This document shows, piece after piece, positions 1-8,255 of a DNA stretch of 33,323 nucleotides. The notes beneath the pieces were generated by a model. The model saw only the letters and a list, made by a program, of their open reading frames with translations, was not told where the DNA came from and searched no databases. Each line of letters begins with the position of its first letter. The first letter of the stretch is position 1. The position numbers and the translations under genes were made by a program. This stretch comes from DTU078 sp002397345. GTDB lineage: Bacteria > Bacillota > Clostridia > Oscillospirales > CAG-272. Location of the stretch: assembly GCA_937875545.1 (NCBI GenBank), contig CALLYE010000111.1, positions 1 through 33,323 on the forward strand, written 5' to 3'.

Positions 1-62
1 GGCTTGCCCCCGCCGTAACAATGTTATGTAAAATTATATGGCGGGGGCAAGCCCCCGCCCTA
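1..62. repeat. Palindromic intergenic repeat (REP/MITE-like)
   Basis: The arm GGCTTGCCCCCGCC (1-14) is repeated in inverted form as GGCGGGGGCAAGCC (40-53). The right arm is itself a near-perfect hairpin, GGCGGGGGC-AA-GCCCCCGCC (40-59). The central AT-rich part carries TATAAT on the minus strand (33-38). A relative sharing the 12-base block CCGCCATATAAT (minus strand) and a GTAGG end lies at 3507-3551. The element starts at the window edge and may be incomplete. It sits just past the 3' end of the minus-strand mannosidase gene, so it could also act in transcript 3'-end formation. Confidence 0.6.
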
Positions 63-74
63 CGTCGCGTTGGT

Positions 75-2636
75 TTATTTGGCAAATTCAAGCGTCACGA
101 TCTTCTTCGCGCCAATTTCGAGCGAGACTTTATTATCTTTAATAACAACCTCGTCGCCGCGCTTCTCGTCGAGCCGCGAGAGGTAGAAATGTTTTACCTG
201 CGGGTCGAGTGTGAACACGACCTTCTGCGCAGTTTCGCTCACGTTGAAGCAGCGGTAGATAAGCGTGTCGGCGTCCTCCGCTTTTTTTAGCGCCGCCATG
301 CGAATGAACTCGTTATCGCAGGCGATAAGCGTCTGCGAAGCGGGCAGCGTACCGCCATGACGCCCTGTCTGTGCCGCAATCGCGGGCGTACCCGCGAAGC
401 CGTAAGCGAGGGAATATCCGCGCGCGCGTCGTCCCGTGCAATAGGGCACGGCGGCATATTCGAGCGTATATTCGCCGATGCACTGACCTTTCGGGTTGGG
501 GAAGTCGCCCCAGTCGCCGATATTGCCCGTGCAGCGCAGCAGCGTGACCGCCATTGTGTTGCGTCCATCGCGCAGTATCTCGTATTCGCACAGCCCGCGG
601 TTAGCAAGCGCAAGGCAGTCGGAGTCTTCTTTTTCGCCCTCAAGCGCGAAGAACGCCATGCAGCGCTGCGTGTTGGACGGGTTGCGCCAGCCCTCCCACG
701 GCGTGATGTTGCGCCTTACAAGGTCAAACTGACCCTCGGCGAGCACGGTGTCTGTCGCAATGTCGGCAGGGAAGAGCGCGCGAACGCGGTGATTGCCAAA
801 ACGGTTGTTCACCACAGTTTTTATCTCGGCGCGAGCGATGCCGTCGGTTACAGTGACATACGAGGTTACGTCCGCGTCGATCGCGAGGTCTGCTTTCACT
901 TTAAACGTCACGCTGAATTCGCTCCGGCAGCAGATCGATATATCGGCGACGGTGTCGGCGTTGGTGACGGCGACGTCTCCTTCGGGCTGACGGTAGTTAT
1001 ATAAATCGCCGGCGTCGCGCGTGTCCTCGATGAGGTTGCAGCCCGAATAAACGCGGCCCGACTGTTTGTTTTTCAGCTCGAACGTACCGTTTTTGTTGAA
1101 TGTCAGCGCGATGAACTCATTCTCCGCACCATATCCGGCGACGGAAAGCGACGATTTAACCTCCGATTTGCCGGGCATAACGGAATAGACCTCATAGCCG
1201 AACCCTCCGGGCAGCTTAGCGACGAATTCAACCTCGAAGCGGTTTATGTTATAAGGCTTGCGGAACGAATCCTTGGGCAGCTTATAAGCGAAAGTGTGCC
1301 CCTTGAAAGTATACGACGCCGGTACGACATTGCCGCGCGCGTCGACGATGTGAATGTCGCGCACATCGGAGTCCTCCGGGAAGTCGACAATTGTCTTAAC
1401 GACGGTAGCAGAGGGCGTGGGCTCGAGCGAGAACACCACAAGATTGCGGTCAGCCGCCTTGCCGGTGTCGATTTTTTCGGTGAGATAGTCGAGCGCCGCG
1501 AGCTTCATTTCGTCGGCGGTCTGCATCGACTTGTCAAAGCGCGTGAGCATCTCCTCGTAAATCTCATCGCACGAGCAGGAGCAGATCGAGTCGTGCGGGT
1601 GGTTCTGCATCAGGACGCGCCACGCGTAGAGGAAGAAATCGGCGCGGTATTCGTCGCCGCCCAGATATGACAGGGCGTTCAGCGGCTCGGCAATACGCTC
1701 GAGCAGGAGCTGCGCCTCATGGTTCTGCTGCTTGATATCGACGCGGCTGGACGCGGTGTTGATGAGCAGATAACCGCCGCCCGTATACTGACCGGCGATC
1801 TCGCCGCGAACGGGCTTGAATTTGTCTTTATTTTTGCGCATCTCGGCGATATATTCTTTGAAATTGCTCTGCTTGACCGTCACTTCATCCTGCACTTCGT
1901 TTGCCAGCGCGATCGCTTCGTGCAGATTGGTCTGCACCGGCTGATGGTCGCAACCGTTCATGCCCAGAAGCTGGTCGGTCACGGCGAAACGGCTGGTCGA
2001 AGCGACAATGTGCTTTAGGCGCTCACGCAATGCGTCAGGTTCGGTGGGCAGTTCCATAGCGTTGTGGTACCAGTTGGCGAACATCACACCGATGACCTCG
2101 CTGCCGTCGGGCGACTGCCACAGCAGCTCGCTGCCCGTGATGCCGTTCTGTTTGACTACCGCGTTATCCGAGCCGAGGTCGTTCAGTCCCCGCCCGAAAA
2201 CCGCGTTGTCGATACCGAAGCCGTTTAATATCTGCGGCGCCTGAGAAACGTTGCCGAACGCGTCGGGGAAATAACCGCACATGACGGGATCAGCCCCGAT
2301 GGAGCGGCACAATTTCAGCCCGTACAGCATGTTGCGCACATTCGCTTCGCCCGAGGTCAAATATTCGTCCTGAAGCACATACCACGGGCCGATTTGTATG
2401 CGGTCTGCCTTGATCAGCGCCAGCAGGCGGTCGCGCATGTGGGGCTTGATTTCGAGGTAGTCCTCGATAACGATAAATTGACCGTCCATGTGGTAAAATG
2501 TGTAATCGGGGTGCTTTTCCATTGTATCGATCAGCGCGTCGAACAGCTCGACGAGCCTGACGCGGTGGCGCTCGAAACCCATATACCACTCGCGATCCCA
2601 GTGCGAGTGGGGAATAATGTGCAGCGTTTTTTTCAT
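75..2636 (-). CDS. GH38 alpha-mannosidase
   Basis: An 853-residue protein of glycoside hydrolase family 38, retaining zinc-dependent alpha-mannosidases. The N-terminus has the family signature HSHWDREW (residues 10-17), whose His12 and Asp14 are expected zinc ligands. PDAFGN places the likely nucleophile at Asp125, and a conserved HPHDS block follows at 346-350. The C-terminal part is beta-rich, as in the family. There is no signal peptide, so it should act in the cytoplasm on imported manno-oligosaccharides. The start is supported by AGGAGA about 9 bases upstream. The broken VanW gene ends 49 bases upstream on the same strand, so the two may be cotranscribed. The family call is firm; the linkage specificity is not readable. 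Confidence 0.93.
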   Translation of the reverse strand: MKKTLHIIPHSHWDREWYMGFERHRVRLVELFDALIDTMEKHPDYTFYHMDGQFIVIEDYLEIKPHMRDRLLALIKADRIQIGPWYVLQDEYLTSGEANVRNMLYGLKLCRSIGADPVMCGYFPDAFGNVSQAPQILNGFGIDNAVFGRGLNDLGSDNAVVKQNGITGSELLWQSPDGSEVIGVMFANWYHNAMELPTEPDALRERLKHIVASTSRFAVTDQLLGMNGCDHQPVQTNLHEAIALANEVQDEVTVKQSNFKEYIAEMRKNKDKFKPVRGEIAGQYTGGGYLLINTASSRVDIKQQNHEAQLLLERIAEPLNALSYLGGDEYRADFFLYAWRVLMQNHPHDSICSCSCDEIYEEMLTRFDKSMQTADEMKLAALDYLTEKIDTGKAADRNLVVFSLEPTPSATVVKTIVDFPEDSDVRDIHIVDARGNVVPASYTFKGHTFAYKLPKDSFRKPYNINRFEVEFVAKLPGGFGYEVYSVMPGKSEVKSSLSVAGYGAENEFIALTFNKNGTFELKNKQSGRVYSGCNLIEDTRDAGDLYNYRQPEGDVAVTNADTVADISICCRSEFSVTFKVKADLAIDADVTSYVTVTDGIARAEIKTVVNNRFGNHRVRALFPADIATDTVLAEGQFDLVRRNITPWEGWRNPSNTQRCMAFFALEGEKEDSDCLALANRGLCEYEILRDGRNTMAVTLLRCTGNIGDWGDFPNPKGQCIGEYTLEYAAVPYCTGRRARGYSLAYGFAGTPAIAAQTGRHGGTLPASQTLIACDNEFIRMAALKKAEDADTLIYRCFNVSETAQKVVFTLDPQVKHFYLSRLDEKRGDEVVIKDNKVSLEIGAKKIVTLEFAK

Positions 2637-2685
2637 TTGTATTTTTCTCCTGAATATATCTTATTTCTTATTTATCGATTTTTAT

Positions 2686-3486
2686 TCATTTAGATAAAAA
2701 TGGCGGATACATCATAATCGCGGAGTTTTTTATAATTAATTTTTCATCGATTATATTACCGTGAAGATCAAATTGTTTTTTATAAATTTCGTTATTTCTG
2801 CTGTAACCGCCCCAATATTCACTTTTTATTTCATGGTTTTTTTCGATGATATCGTATCTGTATCGCGGTTCTGTCGACGCGCCATTCTCCTTCGAGAAAT
2901 TTATCTCCCACAGAAACTAATAGTTGATAATCGTCCGGTGTGTCGTTGCGTATCATCAAATCGCCGTGGGGATAAAAGCAGCTTGCTCCGCTTCCAAAGG
3001 GCTGTGTCCTGTTTGAATCGGGAAAGACGTCATAACCGTGCCTGTGCCGCTCGATCACAGTAAGAGGAGTATGGACTGTCATCCAAAAATCAGATTGGAA
3101 AGCTGGCATAAACCGCCGCCTATGCCCATGCGGACAGTGCCGTTATGTAAAATCATTCCATTTACATAACCCTTTCGTTTTGTAGGTTTGCCGATTAATT
3201 TCCAATAACTGAATACTTCACCCGGACGCAGTATAATGCCGTTTATTCTTTTTACGGCTATTTTCAAGTTGATGATTTTATTATATTGCAGCCACATATC
3301 AACATCCTTCAGTTTTCGCAGAAGAACAGTTTTGTGAGTAAAATATAAATAAGGCAGCTTTTTTTCAGATTTATGAGCGGCGAATTTTTTATGCATTCCA
3401 ATCCACAAAATGCGTCGGAGCAGCCCGTAATACATCACGCCCAGTTTTACCCGTATTGCGGAACGTTTAATCGGTTTATGAATCAT
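2686..3486 (-). pseudogene. vanW: VanW family protein, interrupted by two frameshifts
   Basis: Three reading frames together encode one VanW-family protein of about 266 residues, close to a full-length family member. Frame 1 (from 3486) includes RPGEVFSYWKLIGKP and GGGLCQLSNLIF, then stops. Losing one T from a T run (A run at 3085-3089 on the plus strand) accounts for it: with six T the text continues LIFWMTVHTPL in frame 2. Frame 2 stops at 2831. A second shift near 2845-2875 restores frame 3, which continues EKNHEIKSEYWGGYSRNNE and ends at the TGA 2686-2688. VanW was named from a glycopeptide-resistance cluster, its biochemical role is unclear, and no other van genes are seen here. It is either a young pseudogene or an assembly error. 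Coding outside the two shifts is intact. Confidence 0.8.
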
Positions 3487-3506
3487 AGGTACACCTACAC
3501 CTCGAA

Positions 3507-3551
3507 TATTATATGGCGGACGACCCGCATTCGTAAACGCTGTCGCTCCTA
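3507..3551. repeat. Intergenic repeat related to the element at 1-62
   Basis: On the minus strand this stretch begins TGTAGGAGCGACAGCG and ends CGTCCGCCATATAAT. The ends match the element at 1-62, which begins CGTAGGGCGG and ends CCCCGCCATATAAT on the same strand. The interior differs and its inverted repeat is weaker. It lies directly upstream of the VanW gene and supplies a TATAAT box. Confidence 0.4.
3508..3537 (-). promoter_or_regulatory. Candidate sigma-A promoter of the VanW gene, inside a repeat
   Basis: On the minus strand TTTACG (3532-3537) and TATAAT (3508-3513) are separated by 18 bases. The VanW start codon lies about 20 bases downstream, preceded by AGGTG. The -10 box is part of the repeat's conserved end. 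Confidence 0.4.
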
Positions 3552-3559
3552 CAGGGTTA

Positions 3560-4264
3560 TCACACGCCGCGCAGGAACTTCACCGCGCGCTCGACCGCGT
3601 CTTTGGAGTTGCCCCACGGCTCGGCGTCGTAGCGGTAATCGAACTTTTTGCAGAACCAGCTTACATCGGCGCGCAGCGTGTCGAAATAGGCGAGGACTAC
3701 CTCAGACGCGGCGGCATAAAATTCTTCAAACCGTTTTTTTGACATTTCTGTCCGCGCGGCTTTCGACCACAGCTTGAAATGCGGCAGGCAAAAATAGGGC
3801 TGCGCCTTTGTTTTGGCGCGGAACTCGCCGTCGCTGTCCCACAAATACGCGGCGTTGGAGAGCATCCTGTCAAACGAATGGTTTACGCGCCCGCAGAGAT
3901 AACAACCCTCGTCCAATTTATCCAGTCGCTCAAGGGCTGCCGCCGCGGAACCGCCTTTTAACAGCGCCGAGATTCCTCCCGGCTCAAGCTTGCCGCGCAG
4001 CTCGTCAAGATGGCTCTCGAGTATCAATCCTATACCCAGCCGATTGTTTTTACCGAGCATATTATCAAAATGGCGGCGGCAAAAACCCTGCTCGTTGGTT
4101 TTTATGCGCACGTCCGGCTCCATCATCGCCCCGCCGAGGATAATGTCAAGCTCGTTTTGCTCCAGCATCGCCTTAAGGCGGCAGAACGGACAGCCTTCGG
4201 AGGGCTCCGCGGCGCAGGCGTCGAACGCCTCGTTTATCGGGATCGTGTAAATTTTTTCGGGCAT
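3560..4264 (-). CDS. DUF6062 family protein with paired CxxC/CxxH motifs
   Basis: A 234-residue soluble protein of the uncharacterised DUF6062 family, common in Clostridia. It has two similar halves, each with a CxxC followed by a CxxHF: CPFCRLK then CRRHF, and CYLCGRV then CLPHF. This spacing suggests two metal sites or redox centres, but no reaction is known. The start is set at MPEKIYTIPINEAF, which has GGAGAGG about 5 bases upstream. A longer in-frame reading to 4372 would run through a perfect sigma-A promoter, so it is rejected. The gene is divergent from the spoIIIA operon. The family call is from recognised sequence features; the function is unknown. Confidence 0.75.
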   Translation of the reverse strand: MPEKIYTIPINEAFDACAAEPSEGCPFCRLKAMLEQNELDIILGGAMMEPDVRIKTNEQGFCRRHFDNMLGKNNRLGIGLILESHLDELRGKLEPGGISALLKGGSAAAALERLDKLDEGCYLCGRVNHSFDRMLSNAAYLWDSDGEFRAKTKAQPYFCLPHFKLWSKAARTEMSKKRFEEFYAAASEVVLAYFDTLRADVSWFCKKFDYRYDAEPWGNSKDAVERAVKFLRGV

Positions 4265-4325
4265 AAGACACCTCTCCGGTAAATTTTGCGAGAAATTAAC
4301 AGTATTATCGGCATGAGTTAAATGC

Positions 4326-4354
4326 ATTATACCATGCCCCCGCGCGTGTGTCAA
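4326..4354 (-). promoter_or_regulatory. Consensus sigma-A promoter of the DUF6062 gene
   Basis: On the minus strand TTGACA (4349-4354), a 17-base spacer and TATAAT (4326-4331) match the housekeeping consensus exactly. The start codon follows about 60 bases downstream. Confidence 0.85.
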
Positions 4355-4412
4355 TCGAAAATCTCCTGTCATAACCGCGCGGACAGGTCAATATATATGT
4401 AATGGTAAATTT

Positions 4413-4437
4413 CGACGGGCAAAACTTTTACCCGTCG
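4413..4437 (+). other. Inverted repeat in the spoIIIAA 5' leader
   Basis: CGACGGG (4413-4419) pairs with CCCGTCG (4431-4437), and the intervening AAAA and TTTT can extend the stem. It lies 27 bases before the spoIIIAA start, just ahead of the ribosome binding site. It could be a leader hairpin or an operator. A weak sigma-E-like match (TCATAAC, then CAATATAT) lies at about 4368-4395 but is not convincing. Confidence 0.5.
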
Positions 4438-4464
4438 CGGAAACAAAAGAAGGGGATGAAATAA

Positions 4465-5349
4465 ATGGCGGAGATTACATCGCCGGCGATAGAGCTTGCG
4501 TCTGTTTATCTGCCCCGGCGGCTTGCCGACGCTGTCACCGCGTTCATTGAAAGCGGTCAGTGGTGCGCGCCGGACGAGATTGACGAGATCAGACTGCGCA
4601 GGGGGCGTCCCGTATCGCTCACCGCGCGAGGCAAAAACATCATAACCGATTTGATTTGCAGCGAAACTGAGCTTTCCGATACGCTGTTCAAGCTTTGCGG
4701 CGGCACGATGCACACGCACAGCGACACCATCGCACGCGGCTATATTTCGTTCGGTAACGGGGGGCGCGCCGGAATCTGCGGACGGGCGGTGGTCGGACAG
4801 GCTGCGGGCGCGGATACTGCCATCGCGAATATCCGCGACGCGGACGCGCTATCCATCCGCGTGCCGCGCGGCATCAGGGGCATATCGGCGCGGCTGTGCG
4901 ATTATATAGCGTCGCGGAACTATATGGCGTCGGTACTTATTTACTCACCGCCCGGCGGCGGGAAAACCACGCTGCTCCGCGACGCGGCAAGGACCCTTAC
5001 GCGCGCTCCCCACTCACGGCGCGTCGCGGTGATCGACACGCGCGGCGAATTGTACCGTGAGGACATGTTCCGCGATACCATCGCCGACATATTTACCGGC
5101 TATCCAAAAGCGGCGGGTATCGAGATCGCGACGCGCACAATGTCGCCGCAATATCTTATCTGCGACGAGATCGGCGCACGCGAAGAAGCGCGTGCCATAA
5201 TTGAGGCGCTGCATTCGGGCGTGCCCCTGCTGGCTACGGCGCACGCGGAGAGCTTTGATGAGCTTAAAAAAAGACCGCATATAAAAATGCTGCTCGACAC
5301 GGGCGTTTTCGAGCGTTGTATGTCGGTGGCTGAAGCGAGCGGCATATGA
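4465..5349 (+). CDS. spoIIIAA: Stage III sporulation protein AA (ATPase)
   Basis: A 294-residue ATPase of the SpoIIIAA family, resembling secretion ATPases. It powers the SpoIIIA-SpoIIQ channel that links mother cell and forespore during engulfment. The Walker A motif PPGGGKTT lies at 162-169 and the Walker B region LICDEIG at 231-237, close to the length of the Bacillus protein (about 307). It is cytoplasmic on the mother-cell side. The start follows AAGGGG about 9 bases upstream. Its stop overlaps the spoIIIAB start as ATGA. It opens an operon of eight genes in canonical order. In Bacillus the operon depends on sigma-E; I could not find a strong sigma-E promoter here. Confidence 0.95.
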   Translation: MAEITSPAIELASVYLPRRLADAVTAFIESGQWCAPDEIDEIRLRRGRPVSLTARGKNIITDLICSETELSDTLFKLCGGTMHTHSDTIARGYISFGNGGRAGICGRAVVGQAAGADTAIANIRDADALSIRVPRGIRGISARLCDYIASRNYMASVLIYSPPGGGKTTLLRDAARTLTRAPHSRRVAVIDTRGELYREDMFRDTIADIFTGYPKAAGIEIATRTMSPQYLICDEIGAREEARAIIEALHSGVPLLATAHAESFDELKKRPHIKMLLDTGVFERCMSVAEASGI

Positions 5350-5843
5350 TTATTCTAAAATTTATCGGGATCGGGCTGTTCTCGGCTGTCATATTCGCTC
5401 TCGGACTTGCCGCCGGGCGGGCATATAACGACAGACTGCGGTATCTCACAGCCTTTGCGGCTATGGTGACGCGTCTGCGCGGATATATCGAGTTCGATCG
5501 CGGCGAGCTTGCGGAATTGTATCCGCTGTGCGCCGGCGGCGACGTCGCGCCGCTTGATGACGCGGGCTTCTTATCCGATGCGGCGGTGCTGGGCTGGGAT
5601 GAAGCCATAAAAAAGCTTGCGGGTCAGATTTTCATCGACGGCGAAACAATGGCGGCGCTTACCGAGTTCGGCGGGCTGCTGGGCAAGACCTGTGCGGAAG
5701 AGCAGCTCCGTAATTGTGACCGGACGACGGCGCGGCTGGGTGAGATAATTAAAATCCGGACGCCTGAGGTGGCGAAAAAAATAAAGCTGTGCCGCGCGCT
5801 CGGCGCTTCGGCGGCAATGATGGCGGTTTTACTGCTCTTATAA
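5346..5843 (+). CDS. spoIIIAB: Stage III sporulation protein AB
   Basis: A 165-residue protein with an N-terminal membrane segment (about residues 3-25, ending in AAGRAYNDRLR) and a C-terminal hydrophobic helix, with a helical domain between. SpoIIIAB resembles the type II secretion F-domain family and is thought to work with the AA ATPase in the channel's base. It overlaps spoIIIAA by 4 bases, so translation is probably coupled. The call rests on position and topology plus family-like sequence. Confidence 0.9.
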   Translation: MIILKFIGIGLFSAVIFALGLAAGRAYNDRLRYLTAFAAMVTRLRGYIEFDRGELAELYPLCAGGDVAPLDDAGFLSDAAVLGWDEAIKKLAGQIFIDGETMAALTEFGGLLGKTCAEEQLRNCDRTTARLGEIIKIRTPEVAKKIKLCRALGASAAMMAVLLLL

Positions 5844-5947
5844 CCGAAATTATTAATAATCGAGATAAAAAGTAAAGCGCGAAACGCGTAATATAGAACT
5901 GAGCGGTTTTTATTACGGTTTAGCGCGGCAAAGGAGTGTGATACAAA

Positions 5948-6142
5948 ATGGATGTAGGTCTGCTGCTGAAAGTCGCGGGCGTGGGGCTGATTGTCTGCGT
6001 TGTGTATCAGGTGCTTACCAAAACCGGGCGGGATGAGCAGGCGATGCTAGTGTCGCTTGCGGGTGTGGTGATTGTGATGCTCATGCTGATCGGAAAAATC
6101 TCCGAACTACTGGACACCATCCGCAGCCTGTTCGGGTTATGA
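5948..6142 (+). CDS. spoIIIAC: Stage III sporulation protein AC
   Basis: A 64-residue, almost wholly hydrophobic protein with two membrane helices, matching SpoIIIAC in size, topology and the internal text KTGRDEQAMLVSLAGVV. It is a small membrane subunit of the SpoIIIA export channel. AAGGAG lies about 11 bases upstream. A 104-base gap with no evident gene separates it from spoIIIAB. Its stop overlaps the spoIIIAD start as ATGA. Confidence 0.93.
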   Translation: MDVGLLLKVAGVGLIVCVVYQVLTKTGRDEQAMLVSLAGVVIVMLMLIGKISELLDTIRSLFGL

Positions 6143-6522
6143 TTCTGAAGCTGTGCGGCGGCGCGCTGCTCATCGCCGGCATCGCGCTGATCCTGCGCCA
6201 GTATAAGCCCGAGTTTGCCGTGCCGGTTGCGGTCGGCGGCGGCGTTGTCATGCTGTTGGCGATAATTACGCTGATCGCGCCGCAGATTGATTACATAAAC
6301 GCTTTATGGCTTGACGAAAGTTTTAGCGTATACGCGTCGCCGCTTGTAAAAGCGCTGGGGGTGGCTCTTGTCGCGCAGACAGCGGCGGACATATGCCGCG
6401 ACATGGGCGAAAGCGCGACGGCGTCGAAGGTAGAACTTGCGGGCAAAGCGGAGATAATGCTGCTGTGTCTGCCGCTGATAGGCGAACTGCTGGGTTTCGC
6501 GCGGGAATTGCTGATGCAATAA
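6139..6522 (+). CDS. spoIIIAD: Stage III sporulation protein AD
   Basis: A 127-residue membrane protein with about four hydrophobic segments, matching the SpoIIIAD family in size and in its place between AC and AE. It forms part of the inner membrane platform of the SpoIIIA-SpoIIQ complex. The 4-base overlap with spoIIIAC implies coupled translation. No unusual residues are seen. Confidence 0.93.
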   Translation: MILKLCGGALLIAGIALILRQYKPEFAVPVAVGGGVVMLLAIITLIAPQIDYINALWLDESFSVYASPLVKALGVALVAQTAADICRDMGESATASKVELAGKAEIMLLCLPLIGELLGFARELLMQ

Positions 6523-6561
6523 AAGTGGATACCCTGCCGACCGTGGGAAAATAAATATATT

Positions 6562-7650
6562 ATGAAAATTAAATGCTTTTTTATTATAATCGCGCTGTTT
6601 TCTTTATTTTCAATATCCGTTCGCGCGGAAGAATACACGCTCGACGGGTTTTCGGATATTATTCCGGACGCTGCCCGAACGGATGACAACAGCGCGGAGC
6701 ATATAGCGCAAAATTTTACTATCGGGCATGTTGTAGATCTGATCGCGGCGGAGCTGGGCAAGCTGGCGGAGCCGCTGACGCGGCAGCTTGCGATTTTACT
6801 GGGCGTTGTGGTGCTTGTCTCGATGGTTCAGGCGCTTAAAACCTCGTTTTCCGATACGGGCCTGTCATCCGCGCTGGAGTATATAACGCTGCTGTGCGCT
6901 GCTCTGGCAGCATACACGGCAATCGCAGGCGTATGGGAGCGGCTGACCGCCGCGATGAGCGGCCTGACAGCCTTTATGACGGGGCTGATACCCATGATGA
7001 GCGCGCTCTACGCCGCGGGGGGCAACGTTACGACGGCGGCGATAAGCTCGGCGGGGCTGATGACGCTGACCGCTTTTTGTGAGCAGCTTTCATATTATAT
7101 CCTGTGGCCGGTATTGCGCGTTTGTTTCGGGCTGGCGCTCATCGCCGGCATGGGCGGTCAGATCAGTCTGTCGGGTATAGCCGGTGTGCTGCGCGGCATG
7201 TTCACCACAGTGCTGACGTTTGTGATGACGATTCTCACGGCAGTGTTGGGGTATCAAACAAATTTAGCGTTGTCCGCGGATAATGTTTCCGCAAAAGCGC
7301 TGAAATTCGTGGCGTCGAGTTATATCCCCGTCGTCGGCGGCGCGCTGGGCGACGCGATACGTGCTATAGGGGGCAGCGTTGGACTGCTGCGCGCGACGCT
7401 CGGAGGCGCGGCGGTCGCGGTGATTTTCGCGCTGGTATTGCCGGCGGTTTTGCAGATTTATCTGTGCAGGTTTACTTTTTCGCTGGTCGGCAGCGCGGCG
7501 AAATTGGTTGGCTGCGACCGCGAAAGCGCTTTTTTCGGTGAGATGCGTTCTATACTGGGTTTCGGGCTGGCGATACTCGTCTCCTGCGCGGTGATGTTCC
7601 TGTTTTTTGTGACGCTGTTCGCCCGCGCGGCGGTGGGAATAACACAATAA
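6562..7650 (+). CDS. spoIIIAE: Stage III sporulation protein AE
   Basis: A 362-residue polytopic protein with an N-terminal signal peptide (cleavage probably after SVRA, residue 22), an extracytoplasmic segment and about seven membrane helices. It is the largest membrane component of the SpoIIIA complex and is proposed to line the transport channel. Size and order match the family. The ribosome binding site is weak (GTGGGAAAA), and the gene starts 39 bases after spoIIIAD. Confidence 0.94.
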   Translation: MKIKCFFIIIALFSLFSISVRAEEYTLDGFSDIIPDAARTDDNSAEHIAQNFTIGHVVDLIAAELGKLAEPLTRQLAILLGVVVLVSMVQALKTSFSDTGLSSALEYITLLCAALAAYTAIAGVWERLTAAMSGLTAFMTGLIPMMSALYAAGGNVTTAAISSAGLMTLTAFCEQLSYYILWPVLRVCFGLALIAGMGGQISLSGIAGVLRGMFTTVLTFVMTILTAVLGYQTNLALSADNVSAKALKFVASSYIPVVGGALGDAIRAIGGSVGLLRATLGGAAVAVIFALVLPAVLQIYLCRFTFSLVGSAAKLVGCDRESAFFGEMRSILGFGLAILVSCAVMFLFFVTLFARAAVGITQ

Positions 7651-7757
7651 TCGCGATTTATACTTAAATTCGATGTTTGAATATATGAGTTTTGACGCGG
7701 TTTTTTTTCATCAGCTATCGAATTTTAGTAATTAGCACCCGTACAGGTGGGATGTTT

Positions 7758-8255
7758 ATGAATGAATTTTACGCCTATATATATTCGCTTGCGGTGGCGG
7801 TGACGGCGGCGGGCGTGGTGACCGCGCTCGCGCCCGAAAGCGGTCAGCTTAAAAAACATGTAAAATACATCGCGGCGCTCTGCGTGCTGCTCATGCTGCT
7901 TCTGCCGGCAAAAAACGCCATTATGGGGCTGGCGGGAGCGTTCGGCGAAGCGATGACCCCCCTCGCGGTCACGGCGGATAAGCAGACGGACGACAATCTG
8001 CGGCAGATTGTGCTGTCTAAAACAGCGGAAAATATTGAGGCGAGTATAAAATCGCTGCTCGCGCTGAAGCTGGGCTGCGACGAGCGCGGCATAGCGGTGA
8101 CGGTCGCCCTGTCAAGCATCGGAGATGATAGCGTAGTGATAACCGGCGTTACCGCCGCCATACCCAAGGATTACACCGCCATAGGACTGGAATTTTATAT
8201 TTCGGAACAAACCGGCTGCGCGGCGAGGAATGTGGTGATCGAATGGAAATCTTAA
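7758..8255 (+). CDS. spoIIIAF: Stage III sporulation protein AF
   Basis: A 165-residue protein with two N-terminal membrane helices and a soluble C-terminal domain, as in SpoIIIAF. The start is placed at MNEFYAYIYS because AGGTGG lies 7 bases upstream. Earlier in-frame starts at 7692 and 7752 lack a properly spaced ribosome binding site. It overlaps spoIIIAG by 13 bases. The C-terminal domain (about 75-165) resembles ring-building folds in family descriptions and would face the intermembrane space. Confidence 0.9.
   Translation: MNEFYAYIYSLAVAVTAAGVVTALAPESGQLKKHVKYIAALCVLLMLLLPAKNAIMGLAGAFGEAMTPLAVTADKQTDDNLRQIVLSKTAENIEASIKSLLALKLGCDERGIAVTVALSSIGDDSVVITGVTAAIPKDYTAIGLEFYISEQTGCAARNVVIEWKS

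Noticed and set aside
357..1004. Long plus-strand frames inside the GH38 gene
   Set aside because: They are shadows of a strongly coding GC-rich minus-strand gene and encode low-complexity Arg/Ala-rich text with no family resemblance.
3079..3486. A complete short VanW-like protein ending at LIFG
   Set aside because: The following frame continues the family sequence at once, so this is the front of a frameshifted gene and not a short protein.
4265..4372. In-frame N-terminal extension of the DUF6062 protein to an upstream ATG
   Set aside because: A perfect TTGACA-17-TATAAT promoter lies inside this stretch, and the internal start has a strong ribosome binding site.
7710..7732. Similarity of AGCTATCGAATTTTAGT to the minus strand near 26150
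   Set aside because: About 17 of 18 bases match, which is within what chance allows for a window of this size. No structure or shared function is evident.
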